A stretch of DNA of 60,903 nucleotides from Bdellovibrio sp. 28-41-41. GTDB lineage: Bacteria > Bdellovibrionota > Bdellovibrionia > Bdellovibrionales > Bdellovibrionaceae. Location of the stretch: the NCBI GenBank assembly GCA_002256935.1, contig NCGL01000013.1, positions 1-60,903 of the forward strand, read 5' to 3'. The notes below the pieces were generated by a model that did not search any database, was not told the DNA's origin, and saw nothing but the letters and a program-made list of their open reading frames with translations. Positions 1-7,340 of this stretch are shown here, piece after piece. Each line of letters starts with the position of its first letter. The first letter of the stretch is position 1. The position numbers and the translations under genes are program-made.

Positions 1-198
1 TGTAGCTTCTACTGAAGTCATCGGGCCTTTATCAATATCTGTGGAATTATCTCTAATTTTTACCACATACGCGGGATGATTCAGAGTTCCTTTGTAAACA
101 TATCTAACCCCTGGTTGAAGACCTAAAAACAATCTCAATTTTACTGCCGCCATTTCCTCAGTCATTTTTTCCGCGCTAGAAATCGAAGGCATAGGCAT
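1..198 (-). CDS. Partial protein of unknown function (runs off the left edge)
   Basis: A frame stays open from an ATG at 198 to the window edge (66 codons, no stop seen). The upstream in-frame stop lies at 226-228, inside the end of the neighbouring S41 protease gene, so the start must be the ATG at 198, the ATG at 192 or the TTG at 201. No clear ribosome binding site is visible; the close spacing to the protease stop (207) suggests translational coupling. The peptide begins MPMPSISSAEKMTEEMAAV and is otherwise charged and soluble-looking; I do not recognise a family. The 3' part is outside the window. Confidence 0.5.
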   Translation of the reverse strand, partial: MPMPSISSAEKMTEEMAAVKLRLFLGLQPGVRYVYKGTLNHPAYVVKIRDNSTDIDKGPMTSVEAT

Positions 199-206
199 CA
201 AATTGA

Positions 207-1910
207 CTACCGAGCGCCCCAGCAGTTAACGGCTGCTAAGCCATTTAACAATTGGTAGTCTTTGTAATACGGAATGCTTGAAGCCGCTTGATCATATACT
301 GATTCAAGTTTCAAATTCCGCAAGCATTGCTTAGGAGCCTTTAATTGATTCCAAGGTCCCGCTGGCGCATTGGGCATCTTCTTAGTAGGCAAAGGAAAAA
401 GATACATTTGTACTTCTCTCATTGCGTAAGTTTCTGACTCTTGCACCTCTTTATTCATGTACACTGAAATATGAGGTTCAATACCCACTGTTTGATTTGA
501 GTTTCCCGATGGAGCAAAGAACAAACCTTGAGTCGAACATACAGTCAGTTCACCTTGATTCTGCAGAGGAGAGCAACCTTGATAAGATCCTTTACCAAAG
601 CTTGTTTGGCCGACGATATATCCGCGGTTGTAATCGCGAATGGCGCCAGAAACTAACTCAGAAGCACTAGCTGAGTATGCGTTCACTAACACGCTCAATG
701 GTTTATCCGTCGTTACACTGGCTTTTGTTGGCAATGAATCATACTGGATCCCAAACATAGATTTCTTTTCAAAGTATGAGATCACTTTGTTGTTACCTAA
801 AAACATTCCGCCCACACACGATGCAATCAAAACGTTTCCACCCGGATTACTTCTTAGATCTAAAACGTAACCCGAGATATTTTGCTTATCCCAAGCTGAA
901 ATCACACGCGCAAATTCATCGCAGATGTTTGAGTACATGAAATTAGTTAAACGAATATACACTATCGATTTTCCGTTGAAGTTCATGCTCTCTGAGCTGA
1001 CCACCGGATTAACGATTTTCTTTCTAACAATACTGATATCCATTACTTTTAGATTACGCTCGACAGTTAATTTAACCGTTGTGTTTTCCACTCCACGCAT
1101 CACTGCGACCATGTCATCATCAGACAATCCCTTGAATGCCTTGCCATCCGCAGCCGTCACGATATCACCGGCTTGAACGCCGGCTAAACCTGCGCCCGAA
1201 CCTTTCAGAACACGTTTAACCATTAGACCTTGTTCTAATTTTACAAACTCGATACCGATGCCGACAAATGATTCTCCATTTTCCCTGCTCGCCAGTTCCA
1301 TTTCTTTAGTGGGCCTCATTGATGTATGAGGATCTAGAGCTGATTCAAAATATTTAGTCGCAGCAGCCACAAATACCGCTGGCTTAACATCCACACCCGC
1401 GCGTTTATTTAGTTCAGTTAACATCAGCTCAAAATCTGTATTTGGAGTTTTGATAAAAGCCGCTGACGCTGCGAAAAATCGAGTACTTAATTGCTTACGC
1501 ACCTCTTCAAAATACCCAAATGCTTCTTTCGGAGTTTTAATCGTAGGCAAAGGCATCTCGACTAAAGCTAAACGACCCGCTTGATAAAAAGGTTGTTTAC
1601 CGTTCAACAACGCAACTGGAATAACTTCTAGGTTTTTCTTAAGGACTGAGGCGAAGGCTTGAACAGCCATCACGCAACCGATGTAGGTTTTTTGAGATCC
1701 CGCACACGATTTGGAATTGATTCCACCCAATAACCAGTTCACATCTAAAGAAACATCACTCCATACATCATCCGGTTTAGCCTGCTGTTTGATTTTTGGT
1801 AACACATCGCTAGCCACATTGAACTGAGTGATATGACCCAAAGCCACTTGCTGTGAAAATGCAATCTCAACGACTAAAGTTAGAATGAAAAACAGAGAAA
1901 AACGTTTCAT
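207..1910 (-). CDS. S41 family carboxy-terminal processing protease (CtpA/Prc-like) with PDZ domain
   Basis: Secreted serine protease of the C-terminal processing peptidase family, which trims or degrades envelope proteins. From the chosen start (MKRFSLFFIL, preceded by GGGGG at good spacing) the protein is 567 residues with an N-terminal signal peptide, a long lead region, a PDZ domain at about 213-290 and an S41 domain at about 315-480. Seen directly: the DLRSNPGG substrate-groove motif near 352-359, the SASASE motif with the catalytic Ser near 413-418, and FGKG with the catalytic Lys near 438-441. A longer start at 1934 exists but would put eight residues before the signal peptide. Paired cysteines in the lead and protease domains fit a periplasmic or extracellular location. 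It is followed closely by an unknown gene on the same strand. Confidence 0.9.
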   Translation of the reverse strand: MKRFSLFFILTLVVEIAFSQQVALGHITQFNVASDVLPKIKQQAKPDDVWSDVSLDVNWLLGGINSKSCAGSQKTYIGCVMAVQAFASVLKKNLEVIPVALLNGKQPFYQAGRLALVEMPLPTIKTPKEAFGYFEEVRKQLSTRFFAASAAFIKTPNTDFELMLTELNKRAGVDVKPAVFVAAATKYFESALDPHTSMRPTKEMELASRENGESFVGIGIEFVKLEQGLMVKRVLKGSGAGLAGVQAGDIVTAADGKAFKGLSDDDMVAVMRGVENTTVKLTVERNLKVMDISIVRKKIVNPVVSSESMNFNGKSIVYIRLTNFMYSNICDEFARVISAWDKQNISGYVLDLRSNPGGNVLIASCVGGMFLGNNKVISYFEKKSMFGIQYDSLPTKASVTTDKPLSVLVNAYSASASELVSGAIRDYNRGYIVGQTSFGKGSYQGCSPLQNQGELTVCSTQGLFFAPSGNSNQTVGIEPHISVYMNKEVQESETYAMREVQMYLFPLPTKKMPNAPAGPWNQLKAPKQCLRNLKLESVYDQAASSIPYYKDYQLLNGLAAVNCWGAR

Positions 1911-2171
1911 TGAACCCCCTGGATTAATAACCACGGACTATAATCTTCTGGGAATATAGATCAAGGAACTATTTTTGTTTGATGCAATTAATTTATAGAT
2001 TTTTCAAAAAAATGGCGACGATGAAAGAACGTCGAAGGTAAATAGGTCTTAGCATTAGAAATAGCAATAGGTGCTATTATCTATATTTCGAAATACTCTG
2101 TGAAAGACCTAGACAGTCTGTATTTCAGGGTTCTAAATTTAATAAAACTAATGCCAAAATCCTGGATAAAT

Positions 2172-2193
2172 GTGGAGTGCAAATGCACTCCAC
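2172..2193. repeat. Perfect 10-bp inverted repeat with 2-base centre; rest of the 1911-2312 gap shows nothing else
   Basis: GTGGAGTGCA and TGCACTCCAC flank a 2-base centre, a strong stem in the 400-base interval downstream of flagellin. No T-tract follows on either strand, so it is not a standard Rho-independent terminator, though it could still end or stabilise the flagellin transcript. A 67-codon frame over it (2100-2303) has no ribosome binding site and is not credible. I see nothing else supportable between 1911 and 2312. Confidence 0.6.
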
Positions 2194-2312
2194 GCGCAGG
2201 AAACAGAACCAAAAAGCAAGCATCAGATCGTGAAGCGACTAAATTCTTGAAGGGTGATCTTGAAAGAATCAAGATCGAACAACCTGGATCAGAACAGAGC
2301 TAAGAGTTAATC

Positions 2313-3161
2313 TTAGCCACCGAATGATTTGTTCAAGAGCCCTAGTGCAACATTGGACTGTGAATTAGCTTGCGCTAAAACAGAAGTACCCGCTTGTAAT
2401 AAAATATTATTTCGTGTCATTTCAGAAGTCTCTTCGGCAACGTCTACGTCTCTGATTCGAGAATTAGCTGCAGACATATTTTCTACGTTAACTTGAAGAT
2501 TGCTGATCGTTGACTGTAATCGATTTTGAATCGCACCGAAGTCGGCTCGCATCGCTGATACGGATACAATCGCTGTATCGATCGATGAAAGTGCATTTTG
2601 TGCTGAGGCTTTATCGGCAACACTAGATAAATTAATACCTAAGGCAGCTGAATTGGCGTCGGCTTTTGAAGCATCGAATGAGATTCGGTCAATTTCTGGA
2701 TTATTTCGAGTTCCTACTTGGAAGTCCAAGATAGATCCGACACCGGCTAAAAGCTGTGTGCCGTTGAACTCAGTACCTTCCGCGACGCGATCGATCTCTG
2801 ACACCATCTGATCATATTCCACATTTAGGAACTGACGTTCGACTGGGCCGATCGTATCTGAAGCTGATTGTACTGCTAGCTCTCTTAAGCGAATTAGTAT
2901 CGAAGATACTTCATTCATCGCGCCCTCCGCGACTTGCACTAGTGAAATACCGTCTTGGGCATTTCGCGTAGCTTGCTTAAGACCTCTAACCTGTGCTTTG
3001 AGATTCTCAGAGATCGCAAGCCCTGCGGCGTCGTCTCCGGCTCTGTTGATGCGGTATCCAGAAGCAAGTTTTTCCATGCTCTTGTCTAGACCCAACTTCG
3101 TTCCCCAAAGCACCCTTTGAGCGTTTAACGAAGACGTATTTGTATTAATACGTAACCCCAT
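2313..3161 (-). CDS. fliC: Flagellin
   Basis: Structural subunit of the flagellar filament, exported through the flagellar type III apparatus. The 282-residue protein has both conserved flagellin ends: N-terminal MGLRINTNTSSLNAQR with the LASGYRINRAGDDAAGLAIS block, and a C-terminal helix with SRIRDVDVAEETSEM and ILLQAGTSVLAQAN. The hypervariable centre is very short, as in Bdellovibrio-type flagellins. The start is fixed by GGAGGAAT just upstream of the ATG at 3161; the longer frame (3176) would begin inside that binding site. A sigma-28-type promoter lies at 3253-3279. Bdellovibrio carries several flagellin paralogues; only one is here and no other flagellar gene is nearby. W24 in the N-terminal helix (RVLWGTK) is unusual for this otherwise conserved region. 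Confidence 0.95.
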   Translation of the reverse strand: MGLRINTNTSSLNAQRVLWGTKLGLDKSMEKLASGYRINRAGDDAAGLAISENLKAQVRGLKQATRNAQDGISLVQVAEGAMNEVSSILIRLRELAVQSASDTIGPVERQFLNVEYDQMVSEIDRVAEGTEFNGTQLLAGVGSILDFQVGTRNNPEIDRISFDASKADANSAALGINLSSVADKASAQNALSSIDTAIVSVSAMRADFGAIQNRLQSTISNLQVNVENMSAANSRIRDVDVAEETSEMTRNNILLQAGTSVLAQANSQSNVALGLLNKSFGG

Positions 3162-3186
3162 AAATTCCTCCTCCATGAGTTATATA

Positions 3187-3227
3187 CATCCCTCAATCCT
3201 TGAGTGATGTGGAATCTTTATGATTCC
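3187..3227 (-). other. Two stem-loops in the flagellin 5' leader
   Basis: Reading toward the gene, GGAATC-loop-GATTCC (3227-3211) is followed by a 10-bp stem with one mismatch and a 3-base loop (3209-3187), ending about 15 bases before the ribosome binding site. They sit in the roughly 85-base leader predicted from the sigma-28 promoter. They may protect the mRNA or control translation; the function is inferred. Confidence 0.5.
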
Positions 3228-3252
3228 AGCGGGTGATTATTGCTTACATCTC

Positions 3253-3279
3253 ATATCGGGACACTCTGAAATAACTTGA
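3253..3279 (-). promoter_or_regulatory. Sigma-28 (FliA)-type flagellar promoter for fliC
   Basis: On the minus strand TCAAGTTA (3279-3272), 11 bases, then CCCGATAT (3260-3253). This matches the FliA consensus TAAAGTTT-N11-GCCGATAA at 12 of 16 positions with exact spacing, and is placed correctly to give an about 85-base leader before fliC. Confidence 0.72.
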
Positions 3280-3425
3280 GTCATAATGAGATAAACTAGA
3301 CTTAGAACCTGTAAATTAGTTCTACAAATACGTTTAATTCGATTTGGAGGATTCCACGACTGAAAAGATTTCGTCCTTACGGATCGAATATTGATAAAGG
3401 AATGGCTTAGAAGTATCTATTCTTC

Positions 3426-4697
3426 ATGGAAATTCGCGATCCTCTTCATGGTTCAATGTACTTCTCTGATTTCGAAGTAAAAATTTTAGATACTTTAGAA
3501 TTTCAACGTTTGCGCGCTATTAAACAATTGGGTTTTTCTGAGTTTAGTTTCCCTGGTGCGACTCATAACAGATACCTGCATTCCCTTGGTGTGAGCCATG
3601 TTGCGGGAATGGTATTTGATTCCATATTTAAAGTTTATCCCTTCAAGAAGCCTTCTAAGAAACACCAATTTCGTCAGCTATGCAGATTGGCGGCGATGTT
3701 ACACGATCTCGGCCACGGGCCACTAAGCCACACGACTGAACAAGTGATGCCGCAGCTTTCGCAGTTAAAACTATCTGTTTATGATGGCCTAACAGATAGA
3801 CAAGCGAATCACGAAGATTACACTTTAAAATTTCTTTTAGATTCAAACATCACTGACGTAATTAAAGAAAATTTTGAGTTCACTCCGTACCACGTGGCAC
3901 TACTGATCGATAAATCGCTTCCTGAAAAAGATGATTTCTTTATTGATGGTGTAATCAACTTTAGACCGATTCTAAGTCAGATAGTTAGTTCTGAGCTGGA
4001 CGCTGATCGAATGGACTATCTTGAACGAGATAGTTATTTTTGCGGCACTAACTACGGCAAAGTAGATATCGAATGGTTAATTCAAAATTTAACATTCCTT
4101 GTTCGCGACAATAAACTATTTCTGGCGCTTAATCGCCGCGCTCTGTATTCATTCGATGATTTCTTGATTTCCCGTCACCACATGCATTTGATGGTATACT
4201 TCCATCACAAAAGTATCATTTACGAAGAAATGCTAAATCGCTACCTGATGTCACCAGAGTGTGACTTCGTTCTGCCAGCCGATATTCAGCAATATACTAA
4301 GTACAACGACTACAAGCTATATGAACATTTAAGTTTATCTTCTAACCCTTGGGCGCAAAGAATTTCACAACGTAAACCGTTCAAGGTTTTAATCGAGCTA
4401 CATTCAATTGGTGAAAATGAACGCTTCGAGAAATTAAAATTGGATTTGGAAAAAGAAGGATTTTCGACTATTCATGCATCCTCGCACGCTCGCCTTTCAA
4501 AATATCACTCCGGTTCCCCAACAGATAAAGCGATGGATATTTTCGTAGTCGATTCTTATGACAAATGGTTCGAACCATCCCCAATCAATAACTCGACCGA
4601 AATATTCAAAAAATACGAAGGCACCCGCGTAATTGATCGCATCTACATCGATCCCAATCAATATGAAAAAGCGGAAGCCTTTATCAATAAGAAATAA
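3426..4697 (+). CDS. HD-domain metal-dependent phosphohydrolase (COG1078, YdhJ/dNTPase-like)
   Basis: Cytosolic HD-superfamily hydrolase of 423 residues, of the group related to SAMHD1 and bacterial dGTPases. Metal-binding residues are visible: H52 (RYLHSLGVSH), H93-D94 in MLHDLGHGPLSH, and the conserved SSELDADRMDYLERDS near 188-203 that is the hallmark of COG1078. DPLHG at residues 5-9 is also typical of the N-terminus. The natural substrate cannot be told from sequence; dNTP triphosphohydrolase activity is the family expectation. The ATG at 3426 has only a weak binding site (GGAATGG at 3400-3406 is 20 bases away). It is monocistronic, divergent from flagellin. Confidence 0.85.
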   Translation: MEIRDPLHGSMYFSDFEVKILDTLEFQRLRAIKQLGFSEFSFPGATHNRYLHSLGVSHVAGMVFDSIFKVYPFKKPSKKHQFRQLCRLAAMLHDLGHGPLSHTTEQVMPQLSQLKLSVYDGLTDRQANHEDYTLKFLLDSNITDVIKENFEFTPYHVALLIDKSLPEKDDFFIDGVINFRPILSQIVSSELDADRMDYLERDSYFCGTNYGKVDIEWLIQNLTFLVRDNKLFLALNRRALYSFDDFLISRHHMHLMVYFHHKSIIYEEMLNRYLMSPECDFVLPADIQQYTKYNDYKLYEHLSLSSNPWAQRISQRKPFKVLIELHSIGENERFEKLKLDLEKEGFSTIHASSHARLSKYHSGSPTDKAMDIFVVDSYDKWFEPSPINNSTEIFKKYEGTRVIDRIYIDPNQYEKAEAFINKK

Positions 4698-4698
4698 A

Positions 4699-4709
4699 GT
4701 GCCAGGCAC
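4699..4709. repeat. GTGCCAGGCAC palindrome right after the HD gene; gap 4698-4961 otherwise empty
   Basis: An 11-base near-perfect palindrome immediately after the stop codon. Very similar GTGCC-GGCAC elements are, from memory, scattered in intergenic DNA of many bacteria; this is the only copy I noticed here. A 66-codon Lys/Ile-rich frame at 4724-4924 has no binding site and is probably not a gene. The rest of 4710-4950 is AT-rich and shows nothing. Confidence 0.4.
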
Positions 4710-4961
4710 CGACCATTGTTTTTATGAAACAATTTATATTTTTTTCTGAATTTGCGTTGTTGATGGATGTTTCGATCAAAAAAATTATCATTCATACTCA
4801 TAAAAAGAAAAAAATTGGAAATAAAAGAATTTTAACACCTTTAATCGGAAGAGCTCCAAAACGAAAAACTCCCTTAAGGTGGATCAATATCGCGTTCAAG
4901 CCTCTTTACAAAGCCAAATTATAGAGGTTAACTTAAATCAAACAACTTCAAAGGAATGAAA

Positions 4962-5332
4962 ATGAGAAATTTGTTTATTGCCCTACTGTAGCGAACACCG
5001 TAGATTTCGTATCACCTAAAGATGGTGAGAAAGTTAAAAGTCCATTCAAAGTTAAAATGAATGTTAACGGACTGAAAATTCGCCCTGCTGGTGAAGATGC
5101 AGAAGATAAAAAAACTGGACATCACCATATCCTAATCAACATGGCTGCATTTCCTGAGGGACAAGCGATTCCAAATGATGCTCAACATCTTCATTATGGA
5201 AAAGGCCAAACGGAAGCCGAAGTTACTCTACCTCCAGGTGAACACACTATCACTTTGCAATTCGCTGACGGTGCTCATCGCTCGTATGGGCCTAAAATGA
5301 GCAAAACAATCAAGGTAACTGTCGTAAAATAG
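4962..5332 (+). pseudogene. DUF4399 family exported protein, frame broken inside the signal peptide
   Basis: The intact C-terminal frame (from GCG at 4991; first ATG 5057) encodes a DUF4399 domain: NTVDFVSPKDGEKVKSPFKV, then TGHHHILI near the middle, HLHYGKGQTEAEV and PPGEHTITLQFADG. The His-rich loop is characteristic of this family, whose function is unknown. Upstream, a proper binding site (AAGGA) and ATG at 4962 start MRNLFIALL, a signal-peptide beginning, but this frame hits TAG at 4989-4991. The expected hydrophobic end of the signal peptide is missing and the mature domain is in another frame, so a short deletion (not a multiple of three) or a sequence error is implied. If translation starts at 5057 instead, a 91-residue protein would be cytosolic and lack the first strand of the domain. 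Confidence 0.7.
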
Positions 5333-5338
5333 TTCTCT

Positions 5339-5375
5339 ATAAAAGCCGAATGCAGCCGCACGCGGCTTTTATTTT
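5339..5375. terminator. Bidirectional Rho-independent terminator
   Basis: ATAAAAGCCG (5339-5348) pairs with CGGCTTTTAT (5363-5372), followed by T's on the plus strand; on the minus strand the stem also ends in TTTTAT. It separates the DUF4399 gene from the convergent acyl carrier protein gene, whose stop codon overlaps the stem. Confidence 0.75.
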
Positions 5376-5605
5376 AAACTTCTCTTGGATAAATAGTCGA
5401 CCAAATCACTACCGTTTGTAAGATCATAAAATTCTTCGATGGGAATTGAACCAAAATCACTCTCTAGGTCTTTTAAAAAGTAAACCAGCTGAATCGATGA
5501 AAAATTATAGTCAGACCATGACCTTTGCCAGTCAATAGCTTCGCCGCCAAATTGATCTTTAAATATATTTTCTACTTTAGTTTTAATAGCTGATTGTGAA
5601 TCCAT
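5369..5605 (-). CDS. Acyl carrier protein-like protein
   Basis: A 78-residue acidic helical protein with the phosphopantetheine-attachment pattern: YNFSSIQLVYFLKDLE, in which S37 aligns with the Ser of the usual DSL motif (here SSI). ISFIEELYDLTN-like third-helix residues (IPIEEFYDLTNGSDLVDYL) also match carrier proteins. It starts one base after the stop of the acyl-AMP ligase gene, so the two are translationally coupled and the carrier is the likely acceptor of the acyl group made by that ligase. The non-canonical SSI attachment site and isolation from fab genes argue against it being the housekeeping AcpP. The phosphopantetheine site is inferred. Confidence 0.75.
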   Translation of the reverse strand: MDSQSAIKTKVENIFKDQFGGEAIDWQRSWSDYNFSSIQLVYFLKDLESDFGSIPIEEFYDLTNGSDLVDYLSKRSLK

Positions 5606-5606
5606 T

Positions 5607-7289
5607 TTATTTCATCATCCCAAGAACCCAAGAACGCCAGAAAATATCCCACAGGCTGTTCTTAATCTGCTTTGAAGTGACACGATTTTTAATTAAGTAG
5701 CGTTTCAATTTGCCACTCGTTGTTCGTGGCAAGGACCGCACACCCGTATAAATGACGTCGTTCTTACTTATTTTAAATTGATTTTTCAAATTGTGAATAA
5801 TCTTATTCCTAAAATCGTCTCGCTGTCGAAAACTCAGTAGTGGCAGAAAGTCCAACCATTCGACACAGACCGTGACGGATTCATCTCCGCCAATAGTGCC
5901 TCTGCCTACCACAGCCACTTTTTTCACATGGCGATCATGACCGATCAAATTCCATACTCGCTGTTCTAGATCCACAGAGAAGTATTTTTTTGATTCGACG
6001 ATAATTAAATCTTTGTGTCGGCCGGAAACGTAGAGCTCTTCATCCTTAATAAAACCGATATCACCAGTGAAAAACCATGAACCTAAACAGTTAGCCTTGA
6101 ACAAATCGTCTCTATCTAAGTAGCCAGAACATAAACTTGGCGATTGAATCCATATCAGACCCTCAATCCCATCTTTCACCAGCTTTTGATTTTCATCTAA
6201 AATCTGTACCTTGATTTCACGAGATGGCTTTCCGCAGCTCACAATTTGACGTTTATTTTTTTCATGCGTCTTTATGTGAGTTCGCATCGGCGCAAAACAA
6301 ATCCCAACCACATTTTCTGCCTGGCCATAACCGGCAATAAACGACTGAGGATTCCAACCATATGCCGTAGCGACGGCTTTGAATTGATTAAAAGTATCTA
6401 GCAATACGGGCTCAGACCCGCATAAACACGCTTGCAAAGAAGACAGATCAATATTCAGTTTTGCCTGAAACATATTCTTAGCTAGAATTCGGTACATCGA
6501 ATCTGGCCCCACCCAAATTGTGGCTTTTACTTTTGTGGTCAGTTCTAAAAACTTCAAAGGGGATTTTATAAAATCAATGGGTCTAAGAATATGGGTTTCA
6601 TACGGAGTCAAAATCGCCGTCAGTAAACTTCCGACTAAACCCATATCGTGAAAGAAAGGTATCCAGGATACCAGAACGGAAGTTTCCGATACTTCTACCG
6701 CTAAACGAAGCATCGTAATGTTTTCAATCAATGCCTTATGCGAAATCATGACCCCTTTTGGATCTGACGTTGAACCAGAAGAGAATTGGATAAATGCAAT
6801 TTGTTCGTGCAGATGCGACGGAAGCATTTTTGGTTTTTGCGGATTATTCAGAAACTGCTCGGGATTAGATCCACTAGCAACTTCGCCGATGGAAATGACT
6901 TCAAAACCCGAGCGAACGAGTTCCGCTCGATGATTATCTAAAGGTAATATTTTTTGAATTTGAGTGTAGGCTTTTAATTGATCCAAATAATCGTAATAGT
7001 CAGACTTCATCATCGAGTCCGCGCTGACAATCGGAGCTGGAATAACTCCCGCTTTCAAAGAGGCCAAAAATACGATTAAAAATTCATAGGAATTTGGAAG
7101 AGAAACAAAAAAAATTTCGTTCTTAACCAATTGTGAAGACAGCTTCTTTGCCATCACAACGACATCTTGAGTGATCTCGGCAAAGCTCTTTTGATTAACT
7201 AACGTGTAGTCTTCGTAAAAAGAGATAATCTTCTGAGTGTTTTGGGAGCGACCTTCGATAAGGTCATAGACATTCAAATAACCACTCAA
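5607..7289 (-). CDS. Fatty acyl-AMP ligase (AMP-dependent synthetase, FAAL-like)
   Basis: Adenylate-forming enzyme of 560 residues that should activate a fatty acid as acyl-AMP and load it on the adjacent carrier protein. Core motifs seen: P-loop FSSGSTSDPKGV (169-180), WIPFFHDMGL (209-218; the W-x-P-x-x-HDMGL form typical of FAALs), GYGQAE (A5), WFFTGDIGFI (A7), SGRHKDLI (A8) and the A10 lysine in RTTSGKLKRY near the end. FAALs differ from acyl-CoA ligases by an insertion that blocks CoA use; I judge FAAL from the motif style and the coupled carrier, not from a structural check. The start is a TTG at 7289, supported by GGAGGGG upstream; there is no in-frame ATG near the N-terminus. The thiolase gene is just upstream, separated by a hairpin terminator. 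Confidence 0.85.
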   Translation of the reverse strand: MSGYLNVYDLIEGRSQNTQKIISFYEDYTLVNQKSFAEITQDVVVMAKKLSSQLVKNEIFFVSLPNSYEFLIVFLASLKAGVIPAPIVSADSMMKSDYYDYLDQLKAYTQIQKILPLDNHRAELVRSGFEVISIGEVASGSNPEQFLNNPQKPKMLPSHLHEQIAFIQFSSGSTSDPKGVMISHKALIENITMLRLAVEVSETSVLVSWIPFFHDMGLVGSLLTAILTPYETHILRPIDFIKSPLKFLELTTKVKATIWVGPDSMYRILAKNMFQAKLNIDLSSLQACLCGSEPVLLDTFNQFKAVATAYGWNPQSFIAGYGQAENVVGICFAPMRTHIKTHEKNKRQIVSCGKPSREIKVQILDENQKLVKDGIEGLIWIQSPSLCSGYLDRDDLFKANCLGSWFFTGDIGFIKDEELYVSGRHKDLIIVESKKYFSVDLEQRVWNLIGHDRHVKKVAVVGRGTIGGDESVTVCVEWLDFLPLLSFRQRDDFRNKIIHNLKNQFKISKNDVIYTGVRSLPRTTSGKLKRYLIKNRVTSKQIKNSLWDIFWRSWVLGMMK

Positions 7290-7310
7290 AAGACCCCTCC
7301 CTATTTGTGG

Positions 7311-7333
7311 AAAAAAGAGCCTTGGGCTCTTTT
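7311..7333 (-). terminator. Rho-independent terminator after thiolase
   Basis: On the minus strand AAAAGAGCC-CAA-GGCTCTTTT followed by two more T's (7311-7312). It lies between the thiolase stop (7341) and the FAAL start (7289), so FAAL/ACP may be read mainly by readthrough or from their own promoter. Confidence 0.8.
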
Positions 7334-7340
7334 GAAATAA

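Noticed and set aside
422..1176. Three open frames on the plus strand opposite the S41 protease gene
   Set aside because: They have no ribosome binding sites and unusual composition; the minus-strand protein carries all family motifs.
4724..4924. 66-codon Lys/Ile-rich frame between the HD gene and DUF4399
   Set aside because: No binding site, AT-rich DNA gives such frames by chance, no protein-like pattern.
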